A stretch of 64,000 nucleotides of DNA from Bisporella sp. PMI_857. Taxonomy: Eukaryota; Ascomycota; Leotiomycetes; Helotiales; Helotiaceae. A model generated the notes under the pieces. It did not search any database. It was not told the DNA's origin and saw only the letters and a list, made by a program, of their open reading frames with translations. The DNA lies in assembly GCA_021307315.1 (NCBI GenBank), contig JAJSPD010000114.1, positions 31,120 through 95,119 of the forward strand, read 5' to 3'. Made by a program: the position numbers and the translations under genes. How positions within the stretch are numbered: position 1 is the stretch's first letter; every line of letters starts with the position of its first letter. This document shows positions 22,006 to 35,286 of the stretch, piece after piece.

Positions 22006-24580
22006 CTATGATGCATTTGTTTGTATTGAGAAGTCCTTCGCAAATGATGTGGCCCACTTCATATGTTCCGCTTTCCTAATTACCAAGAACACGTCTTGAA
22101 CCCACTGCCTCTCTACGCCCCCCTCAGGCAGAGCATCGAACGCAGCACGAAGAGGACCCATCACTCGAGTGGCGTGATTTGGGACTGCTCGTATAGAATA
22201 TTCTATACTTCTACAGATGAGACACGCCAGGCGATACTGCTCATAGGGCCCCAACTTCCCTTCCGTCCGCATATCAACAAATGAGATTGTGAGGAGAGCG
22301 CTATAGTATAGGAGGAGTGCACGTGCAAGTTCGGGTTCAGGGTAGGTGATTGCAGTTGGGGAAATAAGTTCTCCACTTAACTGGTCTCGACATCGGAAGA
22401 TTGGAAACTGGGTATCTGAGGCCAAGGGAGATTGCAGTCCTCTTGGGACCTCTCCCTGACCTGGAAATTCCGATGGCCCGCTAATTGGGTCTGTATGTTC
22501 TATTTTCCACTTATGTAGACGATACTCAATATCAGCCACTGATGCCTGTAATATAGTCCGCTGACCTAGCATTTGAGAGCGTGATATAGAATTCGCCTTT
22601 GTAGCTGATTTAAGACTATCATGATATGCAAGGAGGGTAGGAATATCTGCCATGACGTCCAGGAGGTGTTGCACGAAGCCTTTCGGGCTGATAGACCAAG
22701 GAATTGTCTTCCATTCCTCCTTTGCAAGAAACGTTGGAGTTCGGCAGCCTATAGCTGTGGTGATCTAAATGCCTATTAATGTCTTTGAAATTTGTATAGC
22801 TTAATATCTGGAACCTTACCAAGTAATTACGAAGATTAGTAAAGCACAGATGTCCTGGGCCAGAAATATGACTTTGTGGCCCGCGAAACTCGATCAGTTT
22901 TGACGCGCCCAATATGTGATTAACCATGCTCTTCTCGGAAGTATTTTGAAGTAACTGAATATAACACTAAATTGAGCTTATATCATTTACAAGTATAATA
23001 AGGATACATTACCTCATAATGAATTGCCAAAATCACAGTGAGCAAAGTTGATAGTGATGTGCATTGGCCTGGAGACAACAAAGCGTTTTGCAACACTTTT
23101 AGGACATTGACATACAATTTTTGCGCTGCAAACACTATCCTTGAATCACCGATAGAGGATCCAAAATATGTTGCTGAGACAGATAGAATCACGTTATATA
23201 TAGTCGGCGATGAGTGCCTGACCTCTGCAGCGACACGAAGACAGTCTGGAGATACGCGGCCTGACGGTGCGACTGTAGCAAAAGCGTCTAAAAACTTTTC
23301 TAAGAATACGTCATATATAGAAGTCTTGGACATACGTTGGCTAGTAGAAGGTGCCAGAGGGTAGCGCATTCCTAGCGGATGTTTAGGGACTGGACACTAT
23401 TAGCTGTTGAACAAAAAGCAGAACTCACTAGAATATGAATTATGATGTTGGTATAGACACACCGTCTCTGTCCCTCGCTCTAGGGCCAGTTGCCTTCCGT
23501 AAAGTGGATTTCTCCTTTCTAAGTGCATTAATAGTCGTGGCTTTCACTTCCCACACGCTCTTATCATTGACCGGAGTGGCATCTACAGTGCCCGAGTCTG
23601 GCTCCTCAGTTGCCGTATCCTTAATGTAGCCTGGATCCGTTTCTTCGTCTTTATGTACAGAAGAAGATGTTTGTGCTGCTTCACATACGGTCGTACAGTT
23701 AAGATTCTCGTCTGATCTCATTTGATGTATAGCTTGAGGCACACCACAAGGGAGGGTAATACTTGGTGGCTGCTGGTTCTGGTGAAAGCGTTGTATGTAC
23801 TCTATAACTGAAAATTGGGCAGTCCTATCTCGAGCTGTGCGTTCAGAGCCATGCTTAAAGGGAGGATGCTGGGAAACAATAGCATCACGATCAACACTAG
23901 TCACACCGTCTTCAACTTCTTCCAGCGCCTTGGCAGGGGAACATGCTTTCCCACCCACATTTTCGCCATCCTTATTGTCACTATCTTGGTCACCAGTACT
24001 TGCTTTTGTGAGCGATAAGGTCTCAACTGTGACTCGGAGCCTATGACTAATCTCGGGAGCCTGGTCTAAAACGCCACTTGCGAGAATCTTCCCTTCAAAG
24101 TCAAGTAATACCTTAGTCGTTTGAGAGATTGCATTCTCCATATTGAGAACTTGGTTTTCGAGTAATTGGATTTTGGTTTCTTGGCGGAGTCTAAAGGCTC
24201 GCTGCGCCAGTCTTATCTGAGTCCGACGCTTCTGTTGATAATCAATACACGTATTACTTGCCGCTGTTGTAGCTGAAGAAAGTACTTACGTCAGCTTCAG
24301 TCGAATATACAGGACTCAGTCTTGGTCTCCCTTTATGTTTGGCTAAATTTTTGCCATCATGGCCGCCATGCCTTGTCTTATCAATTCTTCCTCGTTCACC
24401 CTTTGTTGCTAAGGTAAACTTGGTCGTACAATCCCTGCTTGATGCGGTAGGTTGACCGACTCTTTCGACAGGTGTTGTAAAGTACAATGACTCCGGTTCT
24501 AAGAAATTATCCATCTTTTTACACTTCCGGAGAATCCTTGAAACGCTATGCTCCTCAGCAGACAAGACACTCGTACTCAT
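22006..24580 (-). CDS. bZIP transcription factor with fungal-specific C-terminal domain
   Basis: Nuclear regulator. The first exon begins at the ATG at 24580 (MSTSVLSAEEH) and contains KHKGRPRLSPVYSTEAD, ending at a GTAAGT donor. The next exon starts KRRTQIRLAQRAFRLRQE (basic region, R-x-Q-I-R-x-A-Q-R-A-F-R-x-R) and runs into a leucine-type heptad stretch (IQLLENQVLNMENAI), then a long acidic linker. Further exons carry FLEKFLDAFATVAPSGRVSP, TIYNVILSVSATYFGSSIGD, LSTLLTVILAIHYEV, LIEFRGPQSHISGPGHLCF and, last, a 222-codon segment ending at 22006. This matches the bZIP plus DUF3468-like architecture common in fungi. Not all splice sites were fixed. Conventional ATG choice excludes an upstream TTG-started extension. 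Confidence 0.8.
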
Positions 24581-25889
24581 CTGATAAGAGTTCTCGCACA
24601 AGTCGCTAGGGTTCAAACCACAGCCTTGCTGAGGAGCAATATGAGCTCAGTGAAGTACGGCTGAGTTTGGAATGTACTTGATCCACACTAGGATTAGACT
24701 ATAGTAGACGTGTGAGGTCGTAGATGTGTTGCAGGAAGTCGCGTGAGATTCATCGAGAAGGTTATAGGTGTGGCCAGGAATGCAGCTCCGTTTTCGAAGC
24801 TGAGTGTCTCACTACGTTGTGTTGCTTTTTGTGCCTTTACTCACCAATCGTACCACACAGCACGACTGACAAATAACCGCAGTGCGCCACGACACCGCAG
24901 AACCCAGGGATTCGCACGACGCACCGGAGAGGCCCCTACACACGCACAGATCAAATTGTTGGCACCCCATTTACCGTCGCAGCCACCTGTAAACCGATAA
25001 ATGCATTTCTTTTTCGGCACCCTTGTTTCATTATGTTTCCGCCATCAACCCAATTTCTTTCTGCCTCTCTGGTTATACCGGTTCCCGTGGTAGTAGACAT
25101 TAGTAACATATCTGCAAGTGAACTGTGCTGGCCTATTGCAACAATGGTGGGGTAGGTGGGAGCCTAGAGGAGTTCCGTAAAATCATATGATTGGTCATTA
25201 TCAGAAATGGATAGCTGCCACCAGCCACCTTAGAAAAAAAGCCTTCAATGGCTCTAAAAGGACCTGGGCAAAGGGATCGAACCACCTGGCTGACACTAGT
25301 GGCATCTCCTGGCGGCATTTGCGCGGCTCCTTCCATGGCACGAGAACTTCGACTGACAGAGGCTGTGGTTAGAAAGTAGTAGCTGCAGCCTAAGTAGGCC
25401 CACTAATGATTGTCGTTTGCCCAAAATATTTAGAATATGGGCCGTGGGTTCGGGAATTCTTTTTCTGTGCCCTCCTTTGGAGGACTGATGGTGGAATTAG
25501 GTCTGTGCGCAACAAATACCTTATCATTCCCGTAAGCGTACCCTTGCTCTGCGTAGAGGTGACGGAACATATCAAGGCTTGCGAGTATGACCCATTCCAA
25601 AGGTGAAAGAGTTCCACAGATCAAATACCAAAGGCGACACATCATATAGTGCGCTACTGTCAACAGTAGTAATGCGATACTGTCTTTTCCTGAACAAATC
25701 TCAAGTTCTCCTATAATTTCAGACTATTTCTGCTTCTCAAGAAATACCCATATCCTTACTTTTTAACTAAAGCTTTGGAAGCATCCAGCCAAGATTTATT
25801 AACACCGCTTGCTTTGTCAAAACCCTAACAGCTGGCCCTTCCAGACAAGTTACAGCGTTCTTCTTTCCTTTAACTTTGATTGGAACAAA
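24581..25889. other. Intergenic region between bZIP gene (-) and FLVCR-like transporter (+)
   Basis: A divergent intergenic space of 1.3 kb. A CT-rich tract precedes 25890. Short open frames have no recognisable motifs. Confidence 0.45.
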
Positions 25890-27597
25890 ATGGAGGACGG
25901 TGGCGCACACAGCCCGGATTGCAAGAGCAAGGCCGACCAACAGAGAGTAGTGAAAGAGTGTGCCAATAATGCCAGTAGAACCTGGAGAACAAATGAGAGC
26001 AGGACCACTGAAGGATTAGACGGGCAAGACCGGCAGCTGCATTATACTGCCAAGTATCGTGTGTACAAGAAACGTTGGGTTGGACTCGTACAGTTGGTTC
26101 TGCTCAATATTGTCGTAAGCTGGGACGTAAGTAATCATTCATGTTAAAGATCAGTCTCTTTCAGTTGTCGTGATAGAATGCTTACGACCATATACGGCGG
26201 TAGTGGATCTCCTTCTCCCCTGTGTCAACAACTTCCGCACAGTATTTTAATGTTTCCGAGACAGCAATTAATTGGATGAGCACGTCGTTTCTCTTTTCTT
26301 TCTGCGTGGTCAGCCCGTAGGTCTCTGCTTCCTATCTATATCCCAACCATTTTACACATCACATGTTGACTCATTTTGTAACTCCTAGGTTAGTAATTTG
26401 GGTCCTTAACAAAGGTGGGCCCAAACAAGCTATCATTTGGGCCAGCATGCTTCTTCTTGCAGGCAACTGGACGCGATATGCTGGCACACGAGCAACAGGA
26501 GGTCATTTCCGCGTTGTTATGCTGGGGCAAGTACTCTGTGGACTAGCCCAACCTTTTGCTCTCTCTGCGCCGTCAAGATACAGCGATCTATGGTTCACTG
26601 CATCTGGCCGTATTGCAGCAACAGCTGTAATGTCCCTTGCAAACCCGTTCGGGGCAGCTGTAAGGCTTCTCTAGACCCTGGATCATTAGTGCTAGCGCTA
26701 ACGGTGTGATTCTAGCTGGGTCAATTAATCAACCCTTTCTTGGCTACCCAACCCTCGGATATCTCGAACATGACCCTCTACATAGCTATAATCTCCACCC
26801 TCGCTACCGCCCCCTCCTTCTTTATCCCCGCTCATCCACCTACGCCCCCTTGCCCCTCCGCTGAGGAGAAGAAACTCCCTCTCTCCTCGTCTTTCAAAAC
26901 CGTCCGCACGTCCGCTACCTTCTGGCTCATCCTCATCCCCTTCTCTGTCTATGTGGGCCTCTTTAATTCTCTCTCTACCCTGCTAAACCAGATCCTATCC
27001 CCTTACGGCCTCTCCGAAAGCGCTGCTGGCATCTGTGGCGCCTTGCTTATCTTCGTTGGGCTGGTTGCTTCGGCGATCACTTCTCCAATCCTTGATCGTA
27101 GTAAGAAGTCCCTCCTGGCCATCAAACTTCTAGTTCCAATGATTGGCATCTGCTACCTTGGCTTCATCTGGGCTCCTCGCACCCGCGCCAACGCTGCCCC
27201 TTTCGCCACCGCTTCCATTCTGGGCGCTGTCTCTTTCTGTCTTGTTCCTGTAATTCTCGAGTTCCTAGTTGAAACTTTGCACCCAGTATCCCCTGAAATC
27301 ACGTCTACGATCTGCTGGAGCGGTGGACAACTCTTTGGAGGCATCTTTCTCCTAGTCTCTAACACGCTGAAAGCGACCAAAGATGCCGATCCCCCATACA
27401 ATATGCACCGTGCTCTTGTATTTCAAGCCGTCATTGCAGTGGCGGCCGTCCCATTGCCGCTGTGCATAGGATGGTTCGGCATCGATGCAAAGGCCAGACG
27501 GACGGAAGCTGACAAGCGGTCTACAGAGCTAGAGGGGATAGGGATAGTGAATGTGGAAGCGGAAGGTGATGCGCTAAATCAGACTCATTTACCCTGA
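25890..27597 (+). CDS. MFS transporter of the FLVCR-like (SLC49) type
   Basis: Four exons, 25890-26126, 26204-26316, 26389-26659 and 26716-27597, with consistent phases, encode 500 aa. A hydrophilic N-terminus leads to YRVYKKRWVGLVQLVLLNIV (TM1), then WISFSPVSTTSAQYFNVSET, AINWMSTSFLFSFCVVSP, LNKGGPKQAIIWAS, GNWTRYAGTR, and SRYSDLWFTASGRIAATAV with SLANPFGAALGQLINP. The last element is the strongly conserved FLVCR-type stretch and is rebuilt across an intron. SDxWF...R..AT and NP.G.A.GQ are hallmarks of this subfamily, whose animal members export heme or choline; the fungal substrate is unknown. The gene is complete with 12 expected membrane segments. Confidence 0.86.
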
Positions 27598-29450
27598 AAA
27601 TATAAATTCAAAGTCACAGTGCTAAGCTTACCGGCAGAGTAGTTATTATTAAACTGAAAATGACTATATAATTAATAGCTTTAAAAAGTTCTATGTTTAT
27701 AGGAAAAACAATTCATTCAGCCATAACTCCAAACACTATGACATTGTACAATTAGTTCAGTCTTATGCCCTCCATTCTGTCGACCCACAATAAAAAGAGC
27801 ACATACATTATTGACTGGGCTAGCCGTGAAGAATGGTGTTCATTGATGTTGACCCTATTCGTCTCCTGTCACAGAGAAGTGGGTCCGCACGTGCTCATGA
27901 GAGTGCGACCCACTCTCCTAGGCTATAAGAGACTACCTGGCTTGACCTCTAGGTTACAAGTAAGAATACACGCAAGTGCCGCACACATTTGCTTTAACTC
28001 TCATGAACTAAAAAGAGCTCTTGCGGGACGTACGAGCTGCTCCGTGACATCTCCCTTCGGGATAATTACACGACATCATGGAGACGGGGGATGATACGAG
28101 GATAGAGGGTGAGGGTGAACCGGGATATATCAGGATTATGAGGGGAAGACACACCATGTGTATTAAAGAGCGTGACACTTGCCTCTTGCAAACAGCATGG
28201 CGGGGCATTGGCGGAAAGAGACGGTTGACCATTTCTCTGTGTCCTTTCCTAGTATATTTGACGAGGCAGAAAGGGCATTGGGGATAATATATGCGTCGGG
28301 GACAGAGAATTGTGCTAATATGAGATATCACTTTACTCTGGAGTGAGTGGTAAGGCAGGAGTGTGAAAGATGTTGGATTCATTTTTGATTTCGATATCAC
28401 ATAGGATGTTTTCAGAAGGCCGTGTGCTAGCTTGGCAAGGAAACCACCTAAATTGCGCCACCGCTTGGGAGAATCCACGCTAGTCTTTCTACGATCAAGT
28501 GGCGCCCGCATATGTAGCCTATTTTATCAGCCTGCTGAAATTTTGACCCTAATTGAGTGCTGGACAGCCACCCCAGAATGATGTGCTCCAGCCAGTCAGA
28601 TATCAGAAAACGGCTGGAGCGCTCGGGGTGCCTATTTGCTGAAAAAAAATGCACAGAACCGCTCCACACAGGAACTGGCCAACGGGATGCGAGTAGCTTT
28701 TGCTTTTGATTCCCGTCTCTTTGTGCCACCGACCGAGCCGACCTCGTTTTTCTCAGGACGACTTCCTTGTTTAAGCCACCTCTCCGCTTGTAGACACGGC
28801 GCCTTTCTCGTCATCGCGAATAAGGCCATAATCGACGTCTCCGCCCTGCAGGGAAGGAATTGCAATAGGATGGTACTGCGCTGATGGCTGGATCCCGGAA
28901 GAGGATGCTGAGAACGAGCCTCTCAGCAATACAGCTTCTGTAAACTAGCTAATGAGTTCCGGCCGCGTTTCGCGTCATTATGTCTCGTAGTACGGAGGCA
29001 GCTCCATTGCCATCGGCATCGGGATCCCAATGACGTCAATCCACCCCGCCCTGCTCTCCCTACGTTGCCTTCGCTCCTTTGCCATAATCTCATATACGCA
29101 GCTTCTTGGCGGGATCTCCACCTAGAAATCGGAACTGTCAACTTCGAAGCCTTTACTTCAAAAGGGCTATGGGTTTCCTAATCGATTGTGCGATTATTTG
29201 AGGGACGATTCGCGGTGAAGACATTTCAACTGCCCATAAGATATAAATCTGGATATCAGGCAGGACCTTTCACCTGCATGGCGGCTCCCCAAAGTTGTAC
29301 CTGCATGATTGCGGTGTACTGTACCAAATGCGGGGAGGGGGTACGGAGTACAAATACTTGGAGATGTCCAAGACCACGCTGAAGAGCCAAGCAAAGCCTT
29401 ATGTCAATCAATTATCAATAGTGAATTGATCAAAAAATCTATCGCCTATC
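27598..29450. other. Intergenic region
   Basis: 1.85 kb without a supportable gene. Open frames near 28008-28884 overlap on both strands and lack motifs. A region at about 27860-28080 has several CACGTG/TGACA-like words and might be old LTR debris, but no paired ends were found. Confidence 0.4.
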
Positions 29451-31534
29451 ATGAATTTCTTTTTGCTCTCCCTTCTTCTTCCCAATGCGGTCATTGGCGC
29501 GGCTATTGACAATAATAACAATGTCGGCAAGCGCGTCAAGACGACCAGCGGTTTCGTGACAGGTCATCCAGCTCCAAACGCCTCACAGGTGTCTGAGTAT
29601 CTCGGCATCAGGTACGCGAAGCCGCCGGTAGGAGCGCTGAGGTTTGCGCCGCCGTTGGCATATGTGAATCCTGGTGGAACAGTGGATGGGTCAAATTTCG
29701 TGAGTTAAGGTTAATGCCCAAAATACTTGGACAAACCCCTTCCCCGTTCTTAAAAGATTGCTGACCCAGCCCTGCTTATCTGCCTTCCAGTCACCGTAAG
29801 CAAGCAGGCCCAACACCGTGGTTAAGCTTTCCAGTCAACATTTCCGCCCCTGCCCGCTCCGTGCCCCAATATCCTGGGTAATGCTAATACTAATGCTATT
29901 GCGAATGCTAACTGGTAACCTTTAATCGGCGCAGTGACTGTCCGGCAAACACCCTTCCCCTTTCAAGCGTCAATCTCACCGGCTTCCCCACAAATGCACG
30001 CAACATCTTCTTGATGCTTGATCAAGTTGGCAACACTCAGAGCGAGGACTGTCTATCACTTAACGTCTGGACAAAACACCGAGCCGGAAAGAAGAAGGCG
30101 GTTCTCTTGTGGCTCTATGGTGGCTGTGGGTTTCCCCTCCCCCTCCAAATATCGCGAAGGGGAGAAAAAGAACGAGGCTAACCGACCTACAGCCTACCAA
30201 GTAGGCACATCACACGCATCCGTATCCTCTGGTCAACACCTCGCGGATACCGAAGACATTGTTGTAGTTTCTATAAAGTAAGCTAAGCTACTCACTCCTC
30301 AACTCGACTATTGAAAAAAGTCAACACCCAAACCCACGCCCACGCTGACCTGAATCCCTCATTTTACAGCTACCGTCTCAACATTTTTGGCTTCCCCGGC
30401 CTCCCCGGCCACCCTCAGAATGTTGGATTGCAGGACCAGCGCCTAGCGGTTGAATGGGTGCGCGATAATATCGCCGCCTTCAACGGCGACCCCAACCGCA
30501 TTACCCTCGTTGGCAACAGCGCGGGTGCGTCAAGTGCAGATATGTACTCGTACGCCTACACTCAAGACCCGATCGTCGGGGGCTTAATACTACAGAGTGG
30601 GACCGCAACCGCGTTCAATATCACGCAGCACCACAACCTTGCAGCCTGGTGGTTCACGTCTGCGCAGCTGGGATGCGGAGCCCAAGGGAGTGTAGGGCTG
30701 GAAGCGAGCCTGAGTTGCGTGAGGGGGAAGTCCTTCACCGACGTCCTAGCCGCCTCCGCGTTGGCACCTGCGAACTCGAATTTCCTAGGAGCCTTTGCCC
30801 CAACCATCGATGAGACGCTCGTATTCAGTGACTATGAAGCCAGGAGTCTAGCGGGGAATTTTACCCAAGTAGTAAGAACCCCCACCTTTCCTTGGTTTAT
30901 TGCCTCCCTGCTGATGCCCCCCCTTCACTCAGCCCGTGCTTATTGGTAACACCGACCACGAAGTCGGATTCCTCGGCCTCGTCGCACCAGCCGTTTATGC
31001 CGCCCTCGGCCCCGTTGGCCGCACCGCCTACAGCCTCAACTACTTCGAATGTCCTACTGCCAAGGCCGCCTTCTTCCGCGCTCTCCACGGAGTACCTACC
31101 TGGCGATATCGCTGGTTCGGCCAGTACCCCAACACCTTCCTTTACCCGGGCTCGGGTGCCTGGCACGAGAGTGAAATCGGGTTCGTGTTTGGCACCGTGG
31201 AGGAAATGACGCAGGAAGCGAATGTGCCGGTGGAGGACAAGATGCAGCAATATATCATGGATGCCTGGGCGGGGTTTGCACGAGAGCCGAAGAACGCCTT
31301 GAGGAAACTGGGATGGCCAAGGTATCAGGCTAATGGTATAAGCTCCTATTTACACTAATCCTTACTCTTAGGCAGTTTTCTTTCCTTGACGGACCATTTT
31401 TCTACCTATGATCAACATTTGCTGATTGCAGCTTTTTAGGGCAAACACTTGTTCAGCTTGGGAACGGTAATGAGACTACTGCTTCATTTGCGTCCCCGAT
31501 CACTTTCGATGCTGCCTGTGCTTTCATAGGGTAA
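29451..31534 (+). CDS. Secreted type-B carboxylesterase/lipase
   Basis: Alpha/beta-hydrolase cleaving carboxylic esters outside the cell. The ATG at 29451 opens a signal peptide (MNFFLLSLLLPNAVIGA), followed by TTSGFVTGHPAPNASQVSEY and LGIRYAKPPVGALRFAPP. Later exons give SEDCLSLNVWTKHRAGKKKA (SEDCLxLNV signature), VLLWLYGG, YRLNIFGFPGLPGHPQNVGL, QDQRLAVEWVRDNIAAFNGD, and TLVGNSAGASSADMYSYA with the nucleophile Ser in GNSAG. The remaining triad positions are plausibly in TDHEVGFL (acid) and AWHESEIGFVFG (His). At least five introns; several donors are clear (GTAAGC near 30278, GTAAGA near 30870), but the exons at 29700-29950 were not fixed. The elbow has Asn where most family members have Glu (GESAG). 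Confidence 0.8.
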
Positions 31535-32372
31535 AGTACGGGTCTTTAAGCAGAGGGTGAAGATGAATTTCCTTATTAGGAGTGCGTGGGCGTGGAGATG
31601 CCAAACGTATAGAGAGAGCTTAACTACTTAATATTTAATATAGAATAAAAGGTTCTATAAAATAAATCTGTCTATAAATAAAATGTGCCCAGATGTACTA
31701 GGTCCCCGAAATCATACACATTTGTGGCATAGCTACCATCGATGTTATCAGTAGTATGTACAGTGTAAAAAGTCAGAACCATATTTTAGCGAGCCGTTCA
31801 ACATTTAAAAGCGAGTAGAGGTATTTTTGACGTGTTTTGTACAAAATGTACAAAGTACTGCAGTAATACTGAAGTAATCGTGGAAGAAAACTTGATAATT
31901 AATCAAATAGTGCGTGTAAGGGTCAAAATTTTATGCTCCTAATGCCACAGGCTACCAATTATTATGAAGATAAAGATTCAAGGCTTTTCTGGCACTCAAA
32001 GAAACTGTGCTCTGGAAGACGGTTTTAAAAGGTCCAAGTTTTAACGCTTTACATTAGCCACCGATACAGCAGCGATTAATGAGGCTCTTCTACTGCTAGT
32101 CATTACCCCCGTACCATCCAGAAACCTTATTCGCCTTACCAGCCATTTTCTTATCTATGAATAGCAGCTAAATCTAGCAGGAAGTATAATTTCTAGTTGC
32201 ATTGCAGCCACCAGATAAACAAAAGTTAGCTTAGCGGCCAAGTCCAGGACGCTTTGCTTTTCATCCGGCACAAACTAAAACGCTGTCCAAAGCAACCCAT
32301 GTTATTTTACACCTTGGCTCAATTATACTTGTTAGCCAGCTCAAATCATACTGTTGGTAGCTATTTGGACGT
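31535..32372. other. AT-rich intergenic region
   Basis: AT-rich, low-complexity DNA without recognisable genes. Confidence 0.45.
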
Positions 32373-32714
32373 AGTTATGATCATGGGACGCTCGTCCCAG
32401 GACTCGGCTTCCTATGTAACAACCAGTATGCCCAAGGCGCGGCACGAAGGTCATGGCACAGGAGCAAGGGATGGCGATCAGGGTATGAGGGGTTTCAGAG
32501 CCGATACGGAGGAGAGTCGGAGTCGCCTATATAAAGGGCCTGCTCCTACTCTCTACAGTTGTTCCTCATGTTTTTGTATCCTTCGTAGATAGACCTATAA
32601 GGCAATCACTATCAGCCTATTGTACGCACTCCCATATGCCTCTATTCTAGCCCGTGATTCCTTGCGTCGTTACATCCTAGAGCACGCACGCACCCTGGGT
32701 TCATGATCGTGACA
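32373..32714 (+). mobile_element. Probable solo LTR (about 342 bp)
   Basis: The left end AGTTATGATCATGGGA and right end ACCCTGGGTTCATGATCGTGACA form the inverted TGTCATGATC-type termini seen in fungal LTRs, with the left end mutated. Inside, CGCCTATATAAAGGGCC is a good TATA box for plus-strand transcription, followed by a CT-rich leader. No clean target-site duplication was found, so the boundaries are approximate. Confidence 0.55.
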
Positions 32715-33584
32715 CTTTTATTTTTAATATATATATACCATATAAAACGTTTATAATTCCTAAATTCTTAAAACTTCGCAAACTTATAACTGGGGGGGGG
32801 GGGTTGCTTTTTTTGGTAGCTGTTACTATAACAAACGTATAAATAATTCGTTTATACTACTAACAAAACAGTTTCACTTGTTTTATGCTGTATTAAAAGG
32901 TTTTTAACATAAAATTTTTAACAGTAATTGTAAGGTGGATTGAGTAGTGTGGCACGAATAAACTCCTATTGATACAAAGACTAAATTCTGCCCTTTCTAC
33001 TACGCCCCGAACCTCCTCCTTATACCCTCCGTACCCCTGGCGATCCCTTACGTGCTGAGACCTAAAGCCTCTACCGAACCCCTTATTACCCCATAGCACG
33101 TGACATTCCTCCCGTCCTCGGCGGGAACTAAAGCCCAGCTAGCTACAATAGCGCTAGTGTACACTGAGATTGCCTTACTATTTTACAAGGAGCCTTTCGG
33201 GTCTGTCTAAGCACCGACCTCCGGTATTGTCACAGGCCGATCATCAATCACTTGCCTCGGTAAATGCCTCCACCTTTTTGTATCTATCCGCCCCCGCCCG
33301 CCTTTGCTCCTGTTGTATAAAGATAGTGTTATTTTGCAAACCTTCATAATCACTGCATCGGTGGAATTACTCTCCGTCAGTGTGCCGACTTTCCGACTCG
33401 GACGAATATGTAAATTTAAGTAAGGACACTTTATCAAGAGAGCTATCGCCGCGATCTCGCGAGATTTGTTTCAAATTCAAGGGATATCAACAGCTTGAAT
33501 CTATTCAGACATTTCTAAGAAGATACCTGCACAAATTTTAAAGCAATATACTCTGTTGTTGGCATCTATTAACACACAAACATC
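32715..33584. other. AT-rich intergenic DNA upstream of the P450
   Basis: Contains a run of 12 G near 32793 and a 31-bp word starting TGTAAGGTGGATTGAGTAG at 32929 that recurs at 35510, on the other side of the P450 gene. The P450 promoter is expected in the last few hundred bases. Confidence 0.45.
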
Positions 33585-35286
33585 ATGGAGGTTTTCACAA
33601 GCTCAACCTTCACCCTCCTCATCCTCCTACTAACTATCTATTTCGTGGTCACGTATATCATTTCCTTTATAACAGCATACAACTTTGCGAAAAGGCACAA
33701 TTGCAAGCCAGCGCCCCGAATACCCCAGTCCGAACGTATACTAGGCCTCGCAAACTTCCTGAAGCAAATCCGCCTAGCAAAAGCCAAACAACTGCTCCCA
33801 GATACATTAGCCCATCACCGTGAACTTGGAAATACGTTTAGCGTGAATATTATGGGGCGAAAAATACATGTTACGACTGAGCCTGAGAATGTAAAGGCGC
33901 TGTTGAGCACACAGTTTACGGATTTTGGGTTAGGAAGACGTATGGATGCACTTGGAGCTTTTTTGGGAACTGGGATATTTACTAGCGACGGGCAAATGTG
34001 GGAGCATTCAAGGGTGAATTCTTGTTATTGTACATTCCTAATCAGAAACTTTCAACTCCCAGCTCAAAATAATAGAAAACCTAACCGAATATTTATAGGC
34101 ACTTGTCCGTCCCTCTTTCACCAAAAACCAACTATCAGACCTCGCAATATACGAAGCACATATCCAAACCCTTATCTCTAAAATTCCCAAGGACGGTGCT
34201 CCAATCGATCTCCAACCCCTGTTTTTCCAACTTACGCTCGATTCCGCCACTGAATTTTTGCTGGGAGAATCAGTAAACTCTCTTTCCGCTCCTCAAGGAA
34301 GCGAACAACATCTCTTCGCGCAAAATTTCGACAATGCACAAAACTATCTGCCTACGAGACTGCGATTGGGCTCATTTGTGGGCCTGTATAAGAGCGGAGA
34401 TTTTGATAGGAGCTGTAGTTTCGTGCATACTTATATTGACCGCTTCGTTGCCAAAGCACTGGAATACCGGAGAGAACACCTCCATCAAGGCGAGAACGGA
34501 GGCGAAAAGGAGAAAGGGAAGTACATCTTCGCCAACGAACTAGCGCTCGCTACGGATGACCCAATTCAGATCCGCTCGGAGCTTTTGAATATTTTGTTAG
34601 CGGGGAGAGATACCACTGCTGGGCTTTTGAGCAATACCCTCTTCGAGCTAGCGAGAAGACCAGAAGTATGGGCAAAACTCAAGGCCGAAGTAGCTGAGCT
34701 AGAAGGTCGGAGACCAGGATACGAAGTTCTGCGAGGGATGAGGTATCTGAAGTGGGTTTTGAATGAGGGTTAGTCTTTCCATTTTCCCTCCCCTCCTCCT
34801 TCACTTGCCCATGTTTGCTGTATTATACAAATGAAAGAGAAGCTAATACAATATACCAAAGGCCTCCGCCTCTACCCCTCGGTCCCTTTTAACTCCCGCT
34901 TCGCAACCAAGAACACCACCATCCCCACTGGCGGCGGCCCCTCGCGTAGTTCCCCGATCTTCATAGCCAAAGGCCAAGCCGTAGCCTATAGCGCCTTCTC
35001 CATGCACCGACGACGAGATATTTACGGCCCCGATGCCGACACCTTCCGGCCTGAGCGCTGGGAGAACCTCCGCCCTGGCTGGGGATACCTGCCATTCAAC
35101 GGGGGTCCCAGGATTTGCATCGGTCAGCAGTTTGCGCTGACGGAGGCGAGTTATGTTATTGTGAGACTAGTGCAGGAATTTGAGAGGATTGAGGCAAGGG
35201 ATAATAGGCCGTGGTGCGAGGGGTTGCATTTAACGCTTAGTTCTGGGAATGGGGTGCTGGTCGGCATGTACGGGGACCAGAAGTAA
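33585..35286 (+). CDS. Cytochrome P450 (CYP52/alkane-hydroxylase-like)
   Basis: ER-anchored heme monooxygenase. Three exons, 33585-34013, 34099-34768 and 34862-35286, have matching phases and encode 507 aa. An N-terminal membrane anchor (FTLLILLLTIYFVVTYIISF) is followed by LANFLKQIRLAKAKQLLPDT and GRKIHVTTEPENVKALLSTQ. Then TDFGLGRRMDALGAFLGTGI and FTSDGQMWEHSRALVRPSFT (C-helix WxxxR) appear, with AGRDTTAGLLSNTLFELAR (I-helix). Next come the E-G-L-R K-helix restored across intron 2, FRPERW, and FNGGPRICIGQQFALTEASY (heme-binding Cys). The FxDFGLG...F...GIFTxDG...HSR pattern is typical of the CYP52/CYP539 group that omega-hydroxylates fatty acids or alkanes; the substrate here is inferred only. 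Confidence 0.9.

Noticed and set aside
24581..24616. Upstream start for the bZIP gene
   Set aside because: The longer frame begins with TTG; the first ATG is at 24580.
25262..25285. Possible tRNA B-box (GGTTCGATCCC on the minus strand)
   Set aside because: No A-box or cloverleaf could be drawn around it; a lone B-box-like word is expected by chance.
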